Of a stretch of DNA of 9,542 bases, positions 1 through 7,180 are shown piece after piece (within the stretch, counting starts at the first letter, position 1; the number at the start of each line of letters is the position of its first letter). This DNA is from a bacterium UBP1_UBA4771 (GTDB lineage Bacteria > Krumholzibacteriota > Krumholzibacteriia > Krumholzibacteriales > Krumholzibacteriaceae). Made by a program: the position numbers and the translations under genes. The stretch covers positions 1,809 to 11,350 of the forward strand of contig DHHN01000123.1 of NCBI GenBank assembly GCA_002403295.1, in the 5' to 3' direction. Below the pieces are notes generated by a model, which was not told the DNA's origin, did not search any database, and saw nothing but the letters and a program-made list of their open reading frames with translations.

Positions 1-1140
1 ATCATACAGGGCATTCGGACGGCGGGAAGCTGCAACCCCGTCTTCATGCTCGACGAGATCGACAAGCTCGGCAACGATTTTCGCGGCGATCCCGCCGCGG
101 CCCTCCTCGAGGTGCTCGATCCGGAGCAGAACGTTTCGTTCGAGGATCATTACGTCAATCTGCCGTTCGATCTCTCGCGGGTCATGTTCATCACGACGGC
201 GAACGTCCGCGACGCGATTCCGGCGCCGCTCCTCGACCGCATGGAGGTGCTCGAGCTCCCCGGATACATCACGCACGAGAAGATCCGCATCGCGAAACGC
301 TTCCTCGTGCCGCGGCAGATCGCCGAGAGCGGCGTGCCGGCGCGCTCCCTCGCCTTCGACGACGAGGCGCTCGCGCGCATCGTCGAGCGGTACACCCGCG
401 AGGCGGGGGTGCGGGGCCTCGAGCGGGCGATCGCGTCGATCGCGCGGAAGACCGCCCGCCGCATCGTCGAGCGGGGCCGGGGGCCGCTGCGCGTCACCGG
501 CGCGAACCTCAAACGATGGCTCGGCCCCGAGGAGTACCCCGAGGAAGAGATGCTCGCCGCTCCCGCCGTCGGCGTTTCGACGGGCATGGCGCGGACGGCC
601 GCCGGCGGAACGATCCTCTTCATCGAAGCGCTCCCCGTCGCGGGCAGCGGCAAGCTGAAGCTCACCGGAAGCCTCGGGGACGTCATGAAGGAATCGGCGG
701 AGGCGGCGCTCAGCTTCGTGAAGTCGCGATACGCGACCGCGGCCGCGGACGGCTTCTTCGCTTCGCACGACGTCCACCTCCACGTGCCGGCCGGCGCCGT
801 GCCGAAGGACGGCCCGAGCGCCGGCGTGGCGATCGCGGCGGCGCTCGCCTCCCTCGCGCTCGGGCGCCCCGTGCGGAACGACGTCGCCCTCACCGGCGAG
901 GCCACCCTCACGGGGAAGGTGCTGCCGGTCGGGGGCGTCAAGGAAAAGGTCATCGCGGCGCACCGCGCCGGCATACGCGAGATCGTGCTGCCGCGCCTCA
1001 ACGAAAAGGATCTCGAGGAGATCCCGAACCGCATCACGCGCGGGCTCAAATTCCGTTTCGTCGACCGGGTCGACGAGGCGGTGTCCCGGGCGCTCGCGGC
1101 CGACGGGCCGCGTCCGGCGCGCCGCGCGGGGAAAGGGTAG
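1..1140 (+). CDS. lon: ATP-dependent protease Lon, C-terminal part (5' end outside window)
   Basis: This is the C-terminal 379 residues of the LonA serine protease, a cytoplasmic AAA+ machine that unfolds and degrades misfolded and regulatory proteins. The reading frame is open from base 1, so roughly the first 400 residues (substrate-binding N domain and Walker A) lie upstream. Numbering from the window edge: Walker B with Asp18-Glu19 inside VFMLDEIDK; sensor-1 Asn68 in TTAN; the arginine of LLDRMEV at 80; sensor-2 Arg138 in GVRGLER; then the P domain from about 200 to the end. The catalytic Ser-Lys dyad is Ser273 in PKDGPSAG (bases 817-819) and Lys316, the second lysine of GVKEK (946-948). 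Their 43-residue spacing equals that of E. coli Lon (Ser679/Lys722). Nothing looks broken. The stop is only 4 bases before the next gene, with no terminator, so transcripts may run into the LPS genes. Confidence 0.97.
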   Translation: MIQGIRTAGSCNPVFMLDEIDKLGNDFRGDPAAALLEVLDPEQNVSFEDHYVNLPFDLSRVMFITTANVRDAIPAPLLDRMEVLELPGYITHEKIRIAKRFLVPRQIAESGVPARSLAFDDEALARIVERYTREAGVRGLERAIASIARKTARRIVERGRGPLRVTGANLKRWLGPEEYPEEEMLAAPAVGVSTGMARTAAGGTILFIEALPVAGSGKLKLTGSLGDVMKESAEAALSFVKSRYATAAADGFFASHDVHLHVPAGAVPKDGPSAGVAIAAALASLALGRPVRNDVALTGEATLTGKVLPVGGVKEKVIAAHRAGIREIVLPRLNEKDLEEIPNRITRGLKFRFVDRVDEAVSRALAADGPRPARRAGKG

Positions 1141-1144
1141 CGGC

Positions 1145-2242
1145 ATGGCGGAGCAGGGGAGCGGCCGGGGTATCGCTGCGCGCGTCGTATCGCGGTTCGT
1201 GAAGAGCATGGGGAAGACGCGTTCCTTCGAGCTCCCCGGCGGCATCACGAACGCGAAATCGCTCCTCTTCATCGATTCGGGGGACGTGGTCGATCTCCTC
1301 TTCGCCGCGCCCGTCGTGAACTGCCTCGCGGCGCGGTTTCCGCATATCCGCACGACGATCCTCGTCCGCGCCGCCGACAGCGAGCTCATCAAGGGGCTCA
1401 TGCGGGTGAACGCGATCGTCTCGTACGAGCCCCGGCAGCTCAAGTTCCATTCGGCCGATTACTTCTCGCTCGCGCGAAAGCTCCGGGGAAAACGGATCGA
1501 CGCCGTGATGCTCCTCGACCGCCGTTTCTCCATCGAGCGGCACCTCCTCGCCTTCGCGACGGGCGCGCCGGTGCGGATCGGATTCGCCCATCCGCTCGCC
1601 TTTCCCTACGTGAACTGCGAGATCCGCGTCGCCGACGGAGGATACGAGGGGAAGAAGCTCCCGCGGATCCTGCAGGCGCTCGGGCTCGGGCTCGAGCAGG
1701 GCTGGGACAACGTCGCGCTCGTGCCGCGCGAGGTCCAGCACGCGCGCCAGCTCAAGCATTTCTGGAAGCCGGAGCGGGATCTCCTCATGGTGGGGCTCGA
1801 TCCGTCGAGCGGCAAGACGAGGCATCACGTGATCCCCGAGATCGTCGCGTATCTCGCGAACAACCTCGCGAGCCGCCGGCGCGCGAAGTTCGTGCTCTTC
1901 GCGAACCCCTGGGACGAGAAGCTCGTTCACGCCCTCTCCCAGGACCTGCGCGGCGAGATCCTCGACCTTCGGCCGTCGAATCTCACCGAGACGGTCGCGC
2001 TCCTCTCGCAGTGCGATCTCTTCATCGCCGGCAACACGAATCTCTTCCACTTCGCCGCGGCGCTCGGCGTCCCGACGATCGGGCTCTTCACGAAGTACGA
2101 CCGGCACGGTTGGATGCCGGAGGGAGCGCCGCGCGTGCGGATCCTCCAGGGAGTCCGCGGGGAGAAGCTCTCGCTCAAGGAATTCTTCCAGAACGTCGAA
2201 GAGGTGCTCGAGGCCCGCACGGAGGCCGCTCCGCAGGCCTGA
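1145..2242 (+). CDS. Divergent glycosyltransferase family 9 (heptosyltransferase-like) protein
   Basis: A 365-residue GT-B protein of the GT9 / ADP-heptose:LPS heptosyltransferase type, probably a cytoplasmic, membrane-associated LPS enzyme. The first Rossmann strand and Gly-Asp pair are present (LLFIDSGDVVD, GD at 46-47, where WaaC has its catalytic Asp13). The second domain ends with the family segment GNTNLFHFAAALGVPT at 296-311. Two things differ from canonical members. About 38 mostly basic residues precede the first strand. The usual N-D-(S/T)-G-x-x-H nucleotide-sugar motif reads GNTNLFH, with Asn at the Asp position. A lysine follows the DPSSG segment (GKTRHH), about where the family has its conserved PGA..K. 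There is no C-terminal Cys cluster. The ATG start follows AAAGGG at 1132-1137 with 7 bases spacing; an in-frame ATG at 1208 (Met22) is an alternative. It may be an active transferase for another sugar or a degenerate paralogue; substrate unknown. Confidence 0.85.
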   Translation: MAEQGSGRGIAARVVSRFVKSMGKTRSFELPGGITNAKSLLFIDSGDVVDLLFAAPVVNCLAARFPHIRTTILVRAADSELIKGLMRVNAIVSYEPRQLKFHSADYFSLARKLRGKRIDAVMLLDRRFSIERHLLAFATGAPVRIGFAHPLAFPYVNCEIRVADGGYEGKKLPRILQALGLGLEQGWDNVALVPREVQHARQLKHFWKPERDLLMVGLDPSSGKTRHHVIPEIVAYLANNLASRRRAKFVLFANPWDEKLVHALSQDLRGEILDLRPSNLTETVALLSQCDLFIAGNTNLFHFAAALGVPTIGLFTKYDRHGWMPEGAPRVRILQGVRGEKLSLKEFFQNVEEVLEARTEAAPQA

Positions 2243-2257
2243 GCGAGGTGGAAGACC

Positions 2258-4114
2258 GTGCCGGATTCCCGATTCAGGAGAACGTACCCGCGGCTGCTCG
2301 CCTACCTGTGGCCCCATTGGCGCCTCGCCGCGGTGCTGCTCGTCGCGAGCACCGTCTTCGCGGCCTTCGGCGGGGTGCAGCTCGCGCTCATACCGCCGTT
2401 CCTGCACATCCTGTTCAACGAGGGGGCGATCCCGGCCGCGGCGGCGGAGGAGGCCGGGCAGCACGGCATTCCGCTCCCGGCGGCCGTGTCGGCGGCGAAG
2501 GACGCGCTCGTCTCGGCGGGGCGGAACCTCATCTACGTCGGATCGCCGATCGAGCGCCTCGGGCGCTTCTGCATCATCTTCCTCATCCTCATGATCGCGA
2601 AGAACGTGTGCGCGTACCTGAGCACCTACCTCACGATCAGCCTCGAGCAATCGGTGCTGTACCGCATCCGCCGCGATCTGTACGAGAAGACGCAGTCGCT
2701 GCCGCTCGCCTATTTCGACCGGCAGAAGACCGGGCATCTCATCTCGCGGATCACGAACGACGTGTCGAGTCTCCGCGGGGTGGTGGTCGGTTCGCTCGCG
2801 AGCATCGTGCAGAACGGCCTCATGGCGTCGATCGCGATCACCATCGTGTTTCTCACATCGTGGAAGCTCTCGCTGCTCACGCTCGTGCTGCTGCCGCTCA
2901 ACATTCTCCTCATCGGCGTCATCAGCCGGAAGCTCCGGAAGGGATCGCTCCGCGCGCAGGAGCGGATGGCCGACATGACGGCGGTCCTCCAGGAAACGAT
3001 CTCGGGGGTGCGCGTCGTCAAGGCCTTCGGCATGGAGAACTTCGAGAAGCGCAAGTTCGATTTCTTCAACCTGAAGTACTTCCGGGACTACCTGAAGATG
3101 CGCCGGTACGCCGAGCTCGCCTCGCCGACGAGCGAAGCGCTCGGCACGCTCGCGAGCGTCGTCATCCTCTGGTACGGCGGCCAGCTCGTGATCCGCGAGA
3201 GCCTCGATCCGGCGAACCTCATGCTTTTCGTCGGGGCGATGCTCTGGGTGATCAACCCCGTGAAGAACCTGAGCAAGCTCAACAGCGTCGTTCAGGAGGG
3301 GCTCGCGTCGGGCGACCGCATCTTCCAGATCCTCGACATCGAGGAGGAGCACGACGGGGAGGAGGGCGCCGCGCTCGAGGGCCTGCGCGAGCGGATCGTC
3401 TTCGACCGCGTCACCTTCAGCTACGGCGGGGGGGTCGAGGTGCTGAGCGACGTGAGTTTCACGATACGGCGCGGGCAGATCGCGGCGCTCGTCGGCGCGA
3501 GCGGCGCCGGCAAATCGACGATCGCGGACCTCCTGCCGCGGTTCTACCGACCGACCTCGGGACGCATCCTCATCGACGGAACGGACATCGCGGAGGTGAA
3601 GCTCTCGTCGCTGCGCTCGCTCATGGGGATCGTCACGCAGGAGACGATCCTCTTCAACGACACGATCCGCAACAACATCGCGTACGGGATGGCCGATTGC
3701 CCCGCCGAGGCGATCGAGCGCGCGGCGAGCGCGGCGAACGCGCACGAATTCATCGCCGCCATGCCGAAGGGATACGAAACGATCATCGGCGACCGCGGCG
3801 CGCAGCTCTCGGGCGGGCAGCGCCAGCGCATCGCGATCGCGCGCGCGCTTCTCAAGAATCCCGAGATCCTCATCCTCGACGAGGCGACGAGCTCGCTCGA
3901 CATCGAGAGCGAGGCGCTCGTCCAGGAGGCGATCGAGCGGCTCATGAAGGGGCGGACGAACCTCGTCATCGCCCACCGGCTCTCCACGATCCGGAACGCC
4001 GACCTCATCATCGTCGTCGACGACGGCCGCATCCGGCAGATCGGCAGCCACGAGGAGTTGATCCGTGAGGAAGGGATCTACCGGAAACTGTACTCCATGC
4101 AGGTCAGGGACTAG
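2258..4114 (+). CDS. msbA: MsbA-type lipid A / LPS core flippase, ABC exporter half-transporter
   Basis: A 618-residue type IV ABC exporter fusing a membrane domain (about 1-340) to an ATPase domain (about 375-618); it would act as a homodimer moving core-lipid A across the cytoplasmic membrane. ATPase motifs are complete: Walker A GASGAGKST (413-421, Lys419), Q-loop in TQETILFND, signature LSGGQ (517-521), Walker B ILILDE with catalytic Glu542, D-loop SSLD, and switch His573 in VIAHRLST. Hydrophobic helices are visible near 24-52, 103-125, around 170-215 and 285-315. The loop between the first two helices (about 54-102) is Ala-rich and roughly 35 residues longer than in E. coli MsbA, which explains most of the extra length over about 582 residues. 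The GTG start is preceded by GAGGTGG at 2245-2251, 6 bases away. The call rests on the domain pattern plus the LPS neighbours; another lipid or glycolipid exporter of the same family is possible. Confidence 0.92.
   Translation: MPDSRFRRTYPRLLAYLWPHWRLAAVLLVASTVFAAFGGVQLALIPPFLHILFNEGAIPAAAAEEAGQHGIPLPAAVSAAKDALVSAGRNLIYVGSPIERLGRFCIIFLILMIAKNVCAYLSTYLTISLEQSVLYRIRRDLYEKTQSLPLAYFDRQKTGHLISRITNDVSSLRGVVVGSLASIVQNGLMASIAITIVFLTSWKLSLLTLVLLPLNILLIGVISRKLRKGSLRAQERMADMTAVLQETISGVRVVKAFGMENFEKRKFDFFNLKYFRDYLKMRRYAELASPTSEALGTLASVVILWYGGQLVIRESLDPANLMLFVGAMLWVINPVKNLSKLNSVVQEGLASGDRIFQILDIEEEHDGEEGAALEGLRERIVFDRVTFSYGGGVEVLSDVSFTIRRGQIAALVGASGAGKSTIADLLPRFYRPTSGRILIDGTDIAEVKLSSLRSLMGIVTQETILFNDTIRNNIAYGMADCPAEAIERAASAANAHEFIAAMPKGYETIIGDRGAQLSGGQRQRIAIARALLKNPEILILDEATSSLDIESEALVQEAIERLMKGRTNLVIAHRLSTIRNADLIIVVDDGRIRQIGSHEELIREEGIYRKLYSMQVRD
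4052..4057 (+). promoter_or_regulatory. Ribosome binding site for waaF, inside msbA
   Basis: GAGGAG lies 7 bases before the GTG at 4065, within the last codons of msbA. It decides the start of the next gene: downstream of that GTG there is no ATG, GTG or TTG in frame before the conserved first beta-strand of the transferase. The consequence is a 50-base coding overlap with msbA. Confidence 0.65.
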
Positions 4115-5111
4115 CGAGCTCCTTCTCATCGCCCCGAACTGGCTCGGCGACGCCGTCATGGCGACGCCGCTCCTGCGCTCGCTCGAGGAGCGCTTTCCGG
4201 AGGCGCGGATCGCCGTCGCCTGCCGGCGGTACGTGGCCGCGATCTTCGAGGGGGGAGGCCCGCGCCGCCGGCTTCTCGTATACGGCGGGGAGGGCGTCCG
4301 GGCACGGGCCGCCGCCGCGTACCGCGCGCGCCCGGCGGGCGGATTCGACGCCTGCCTCGTCGCGCCGCCGTCCTTCTCCGCGGCGCTCGCGGCCGTTGCC
4401 TCGCGGGCGAGGCGCCGGATCGGCTACGCCGGCGGGTGGCGGAGCGCGCTTCTCACCGACGCGCTTCCCGCCGCGCTCTACCGGCGCGGGCACCTCTCGC
4501 GCGCGTACCTCGGGCTCCTCGAGCGGTTCGCGGGGGAGACGATCGCGGAGGTCCCGCTTCCCGCCGTCGAGACGCCGGACGATTGGCGCGAAACGGCGTC
4601 GCGCGTCTGCGGCGGGCGCCCGTATTGCGTTCTCGCCCCGGGGGCGACGTACGGCGCGGCAAAGGCATGGCCGAGGGCGCGGTACGCGGCGCTCGCGCGG
4701 CGGATTTCGGCCGCGCCGGGCCTGGCGGTCGTCGTCGTCGGCGGGGCCGGGGAGCGCGGCGACGCCGAGCTCCTCTCCGCGGAGGCGGGAGCCGGCGCGC
4801 GCAATCTCGCGGGGAAGCTCACGCTCGGCGAGCTCGTCGCCGTGCTGCGCGGGGCGGCCGTCGTCGCGGGCAACGACAGCGGCCCCGTGCACGTCGCCGC
4901 CGCGCTCGGCGTGCCGACCGTCGCCGTCTTCGGGCCGACGAGCGTCGAATGGACGGCGCCGCGGGGCCCCGCGGTCCGGATCGTCCGCGCCGAGGCCGCG
5001 TGCGCTCCCTGCTTTCGCCGGGAGTGCCCGCGCGGCACCGTCGAATGTCTCGAGCGCGTGGACGTCGAGGACGTTCGCCGCGCCGTGGAATCGCTTCTCA
5101 AGGGAGAGTGA
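4065..5111 (+). CDS. waaF: ADP-heptose:LPS heptosyltransferase II (WaaF type)
   Basis: A 348-residue GT9 enzyme predicted to transfer heptose from ADP-heptose onto the growing inner core at the cytoplasmic face of the inner membrane. The N domain carries LLLIAPNWLGDAVM with Gly28-Asp29, matching the WaaF pattern of P-x-W-x-GD. The second domain has PGATYGAAKAWP, a WaaF hallmark, with Lys200 as the conserved phosphate-binding lysine. NDSGPVH follows at 270-276 (Asp271, His276), then FGPTSVEWTAPRG. Near the C-terminus sit four cysteines (313, 316, 321, 328) in the C-x2-C-x4-C-x6-C arrangement seen in many GT9 members. The GTG start overlaps msbA by 50 bases and leaves about 17 extra residues before the first strand. 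It stops one base before rfaE1. Assignment to the WaaF subgroup is good; which heptose it adds in this organism is inferred. Confidence 0.9.
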   Translation: MRKGSTGNCTPCRSGTSELLLIAPNWLGDAVMATPLLRSLEERFPEARIAVACRRYVAAIFEGGGPRRRLLVYGGEGVRARAAAAYRARPAGGFDACLVAPPSFSAALAAVASRARRRIGYAGGWRSALLTDALPAALYRRGHLSRAYLGLLERFAGETIAEVPLPAVETPDDWRETASRVCGGRPYCVLAPGATYGAAKAWPRARYAALARRISAAPGLAVVVVGGAGERGDAELLSAEAGAGARNLAGKLTLGELVAVLRGAAVVAGNDSGPVHVAAALGVPTVAVFGPTSVEWTAPRGPAVRIVRAEAACAPCFRRECPRGTVECLERVDVEDVRRAVESLLKGE

Positions 5112-5112
5112 C

Positions 5113-6150
5113 GTGAAACATCGCAAACCGTCCTTCGACGACCTTCGGCTCGCCGTGTGCGCCCTGCTCGGGAAGCGCGTGATCGTCTTCGGCGACATGA
5201 TTCTCGACGAGTTCGTCTACGGACGGACGGGGCGCGTTTCGCGCGAGGCGCCGGTCGTGATCGTTCGGTACGACGGATCGGAATGGATGCCCGGCGGCGC
5301 GGCGAACGCGGCGCAGAACGTCGCCGCCCTCGGCGGCGCGGCGGTGCCCGTGAGCGTCGTCGGGGACGACGAGGCGGGATCGCGCCTCGGGGAGATCCTT
5401 CGCGGGAGCGGCATGCCGCGGCGAGGCCTCGTCGCGGGGCGCGGGCTTCGGACGACGACGAAGACGCGCGTCATGGCCGGCGATTTCCACGCGCAGCGCC
5501 AGCAGGTCGTCCGGATCGACCGGGAGGAGGATGCGCCTCTTCCGCCCCGGCTCGAGGATCGCGTTCTCGCGGCCCTCGACCGCGAGCTCGGCCGCGCCGA
5601 AGCGGTGCTCATGAGCGACTATCATCAGCGGCTCTTCACGGACCGCGTCATCGTCGAATCGGTGCGTCTGTGCCGGACGAGGGGCGTGCCCGTCGTCGTC
5701 GATTCCCGCCGCAGGCTCGCGACGTTCCGGGGGGCGACGGCGGCGACGCCGAACGAGGTGGAGGCCGCGCGCGCGGCGGGTCTCGAGTCCGCGGACGGGG
5801 CGGCGCTCGAGCTCATCGGACGCCGGCTCCTGAGAACGCTCGCCGCGCGCGCCGTCCTCGTCACGCGGGGGCGGTTCGGGATGGCGCTCTTCGAGCCCGG
5901 GAAACGGACGCTCGCGATCGACGTCGTCGGAAGCCGCGCCGCCGCCGACGTCACGGGCGCGGGAGACACCGTCGCCGCCGCCATGGCGCTCGCGCTCGCC
6001 GCCGGATGCGGCATGGCGGCGGCGATGCACATCGCGAATATCGCCGCCTCCATCGTCGTGATGAAGCGCGGCACGGCCGTCGCGAGCACGGCGGAGGTGC
6101 TCGGGGCGATCGACGCGCTCGAGCGCGGCGAAAGGAGCCCCGCCGGGTGA
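5113..6150 (+). CDS. rfaE1: D-glycero-beta-D-manno-heptose 7-phosphate kinase (HldA / RfaE domain 1)
   Basis: A 345-residue PfkB/ribokinase-family sugar kinase that phosphorylates heptose-7-phosphate at C1, giving the 1,7-bisphosphate in the ADP-heptose pathway. Motifs: GD near 35 and FVYG.TGRVSREAPV typical of RfaE; the glycine motif GGAANAAQNVAALGG starting at 61; the RfaE-specific QQVVRIDRE segment after KTRVMAGDF; TPNE (about 212-215); and the PfkB anion-hole/catalytic motif DVTGAGDT with catalytic base Asp285. It ends after the kinase domain, so the adenylyltransferase is a separate gene (7181-7675), unlike fused E. coli HldE. The GTG start at 5113 is chosen because it follows GGAG at 5103-5106 by 6 bases, starts one base after the waaF stop, and gives the normal family length. 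The same frame is open further upstream, but only as a shadow of waaF. Its stop overlaps the next start as GTGA. Confidence 0.93.
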   Translation: MKHRKPSFDDLRLAVCALLGKRVIVFGDMILDEFVYGRTGRVSREAPVVIVRYDGSEWMPGGAANAAQNVAALGGAAVPVSVVGDDEAGSRLGEILRGSGMPRRGLVAGRGLRTTTKTRVMAGDFHAQRQQVVRIDREEDAPLPPRLEDRVLAALDRELGRAEAVLMSDYHQRLFTDRVIVESVRLCRTRGVPVVVDSRRRLATFRGATAATPNEVEAARAAGLESADGAALELIGRRLLRTLAARAVLVTRGRFGMALFEPGKRTLAIDVVGSRAAADVTGAGDTVAAAMALALAAGCGMAAAMHIANIAASIVVMKRGTAVASTAEVLGAIDALERGERSPAG

Positions 6151-7130
6151 GGATCGGAGCGATTCTGCCGCATCTTCTCGTCTTCGGGGGCGTGCGCCGC
6201 TATATCGAGCTCGGCAACGCCTTCGCCGGGCGCGGGCACGAGTTCTCGATATACACGCCCGACGGGGTTCCGCCCGCATGGTTGCCGTTCCGGGGGAGCG
6301 TGCGATCCTTCGCCGAGCTCGCCGGGCGCGGGCACGACGTTCTCGTCTGCGGATCGCCGGAGCACGCCGGCCTCCTCGCCTCGAGCGCCGCGCGGCTTCG
6401 CGTCTTCTATCTCCAGCTCGAGGGCGTCGCGGACGAGCGGGAGATCGTCCGATCGGGGCGGTTCCGGATCATGGCCGTCTCGTCCGGGATCGCGCGCCGC
6501 GTGCGAAGGCGCTACGGCGTGGAGCCTCTCGACGGGATCGGCGGCGTCAATCCGGATCTCTTCCATCCGGTCGGGCGCCCGCCGGGCGCGCCGTTCCGCG
6601 TGATCTGCTACGGGCGGCTCTCGAAGCCGCGGAAGGGCGCGCGCTTCGTCATCGACGCGGTGCGCTCGCTCCGGCGCCGCGGACTCGATATCGAGCTCGA
6701 TCTGTTCGACGCGCCGAACCCCGGCGACCCCGACCCGCGGATCGGCTTCGATCCCGGCATGCCGTACCGCTTCTACGTCGATCCGCCGCAGGAGCGGATG
6801 GCGGCGATGTACGGCGCCTCGGACGCCTTCGCCTCGGCCGAACGGCGCGCGGGCTGGAGCAACACGGCCGCCGAGGCGGCGGCCTGCGGGCTGCCGCTCG
6901 TGTGCACGGCGAGCGGCACGGAGGACTTCGCGCGCGACGGGGAGAGCGCGCTCGTCGTGCGGGCGCGATTCGCACCGCTCGTCGCCCGCTCGATCGCGCG
7001 TCTGTACCGGGAGCCGGAGCTTCGACGGCGGCTCGGGAACGCCGCCCGGGAGCGCGTCATGGAGTTCACCTGGGACCGGCTTTGTGATAGGATGGAGCGG
7101 CAGTTCACGGAGCTCCTCCCGCGCTCGTGA
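6147..7130 (+). CDS. GT-B glycosyltransferase, family 4-like
   Basis: A 327-residue retaining-type glycosyltransferase likely adding a sugar to the LPS core or a related surface glycan in the cytoplasm. The N domain has the family-4 acceptor-side loop FGGVRRYIELGNAFAGRGH. The linker reads GIGGVNPDLFHP, and the C domain opens with VICYGRLSKPRKG, the usual donor-binding G-R-x-x-x-x-KG segment. The donor motif region is ERRAGWSNTAAEAAACGLPLV (232 onward): the second Glu of EX7E is Glu243, but the first position is Ala235, with a Glu three residues earlier at 232. It sits between the two halves of the heptose activation pathway. The GTG start overlaps the rfaE1 stop by 3 bases and follows AAAGGAG at 6131-6137 with 9 bases spacing. 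Donor and acceptor cannot be told from sequence. Confidence 0.87.
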   Translation: MRIGAILPHLLVFGGVRRYIELGNAFAGRGHEFSIYTPDGVPPAWLPFRGSVRSFAELAGRGHDVLVCGSPEHAGLLASSAARLRVFYLQLEGVADEREIVRSGRFRIMAVSSGIARRVRRRYGVEPLDGIGGVNPDLFHPVGRPPGAPFRVICYGRLSKPRKGARFVIDAVRSLRRRGLDIELDLFDAPNPGDPDPRIGFDPGMPYRFYVDPPQERMAAMYGASDAFASAERRAGWSNTAAEAAACGLPLVCTASGTEDFARDGESALVVRARFAPLVARSIARLYREPELRRRLGNAARERVMEFTWDRLCDRMERQFTELLPRS

Positions 7131-7143
7131 CGCGCGCGCGCGG

Positions 7144-7164
7144 GCGCTGCGGGCCCCGCGGCGC
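7144..7164 (+). repeat. GC-rich inverted repeat (hairpin) before rfaE2
   Basis: Bases 7144-7152 can pair with 7156-7164 (nine pairs, one a G-U in RNA) around a three-base loop. After a one-base mismatch, 7141-7142 can also pair with 7166-7167. It sits in the roughly 50 bases between the GT4 stop and the ATG at 7181 and is not followed by a T run, so it is not a standard terminator. It could slow translation of rfaE2 or simply reflect the extreme G+C; if translation starts at the GTG at 7127 it is coding. Confidence 0.4.
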
Positions 7165-7180
7165 GCGAAAGCGGACGGTC

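Noticed and set aside
2011..4068. A 685-residue plus-strand open frame overlapping msbA
   Set aside because: Arg/Ala/Gly/His-rich composition with no recognisable motif; the other frame encodes the complete MsbA.
1046..4159. A 1037-residue open frame on the minus strand opposite lon's end, the first GT9, msbA and the start of waaF
   Set aside because: It is a shadow of high-G+C codon use, which removes stops from the antisense frame. Its translation is dominated by Arg, Asp, Glu, His and Leu with no domain or membrane pattern, while the plus strand carries clear families throughout.
4396..5112. Long N-terminal extension of rfaE1 reading back through waaF
   Set aside because: The upstream part is Arg/Ser/Pro-rich shadow sequence. 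The kinase family begins near the GTG at 5113, which has a good ribosome binding site.
5098..6279. A 393-residue minus-strand open frame opposite rfaE1
   Set aside because: Antisense shadow of the kinase with charged low-complexity content and no motif.
7131..7142. Alternating CG run (six repeats) that could be a Z-DNA-forming or regulatory element
   Set aside because: Short alternating CG runs are expected by chance at this base composition; nothing else supports a role beyond the nearby hairpin.
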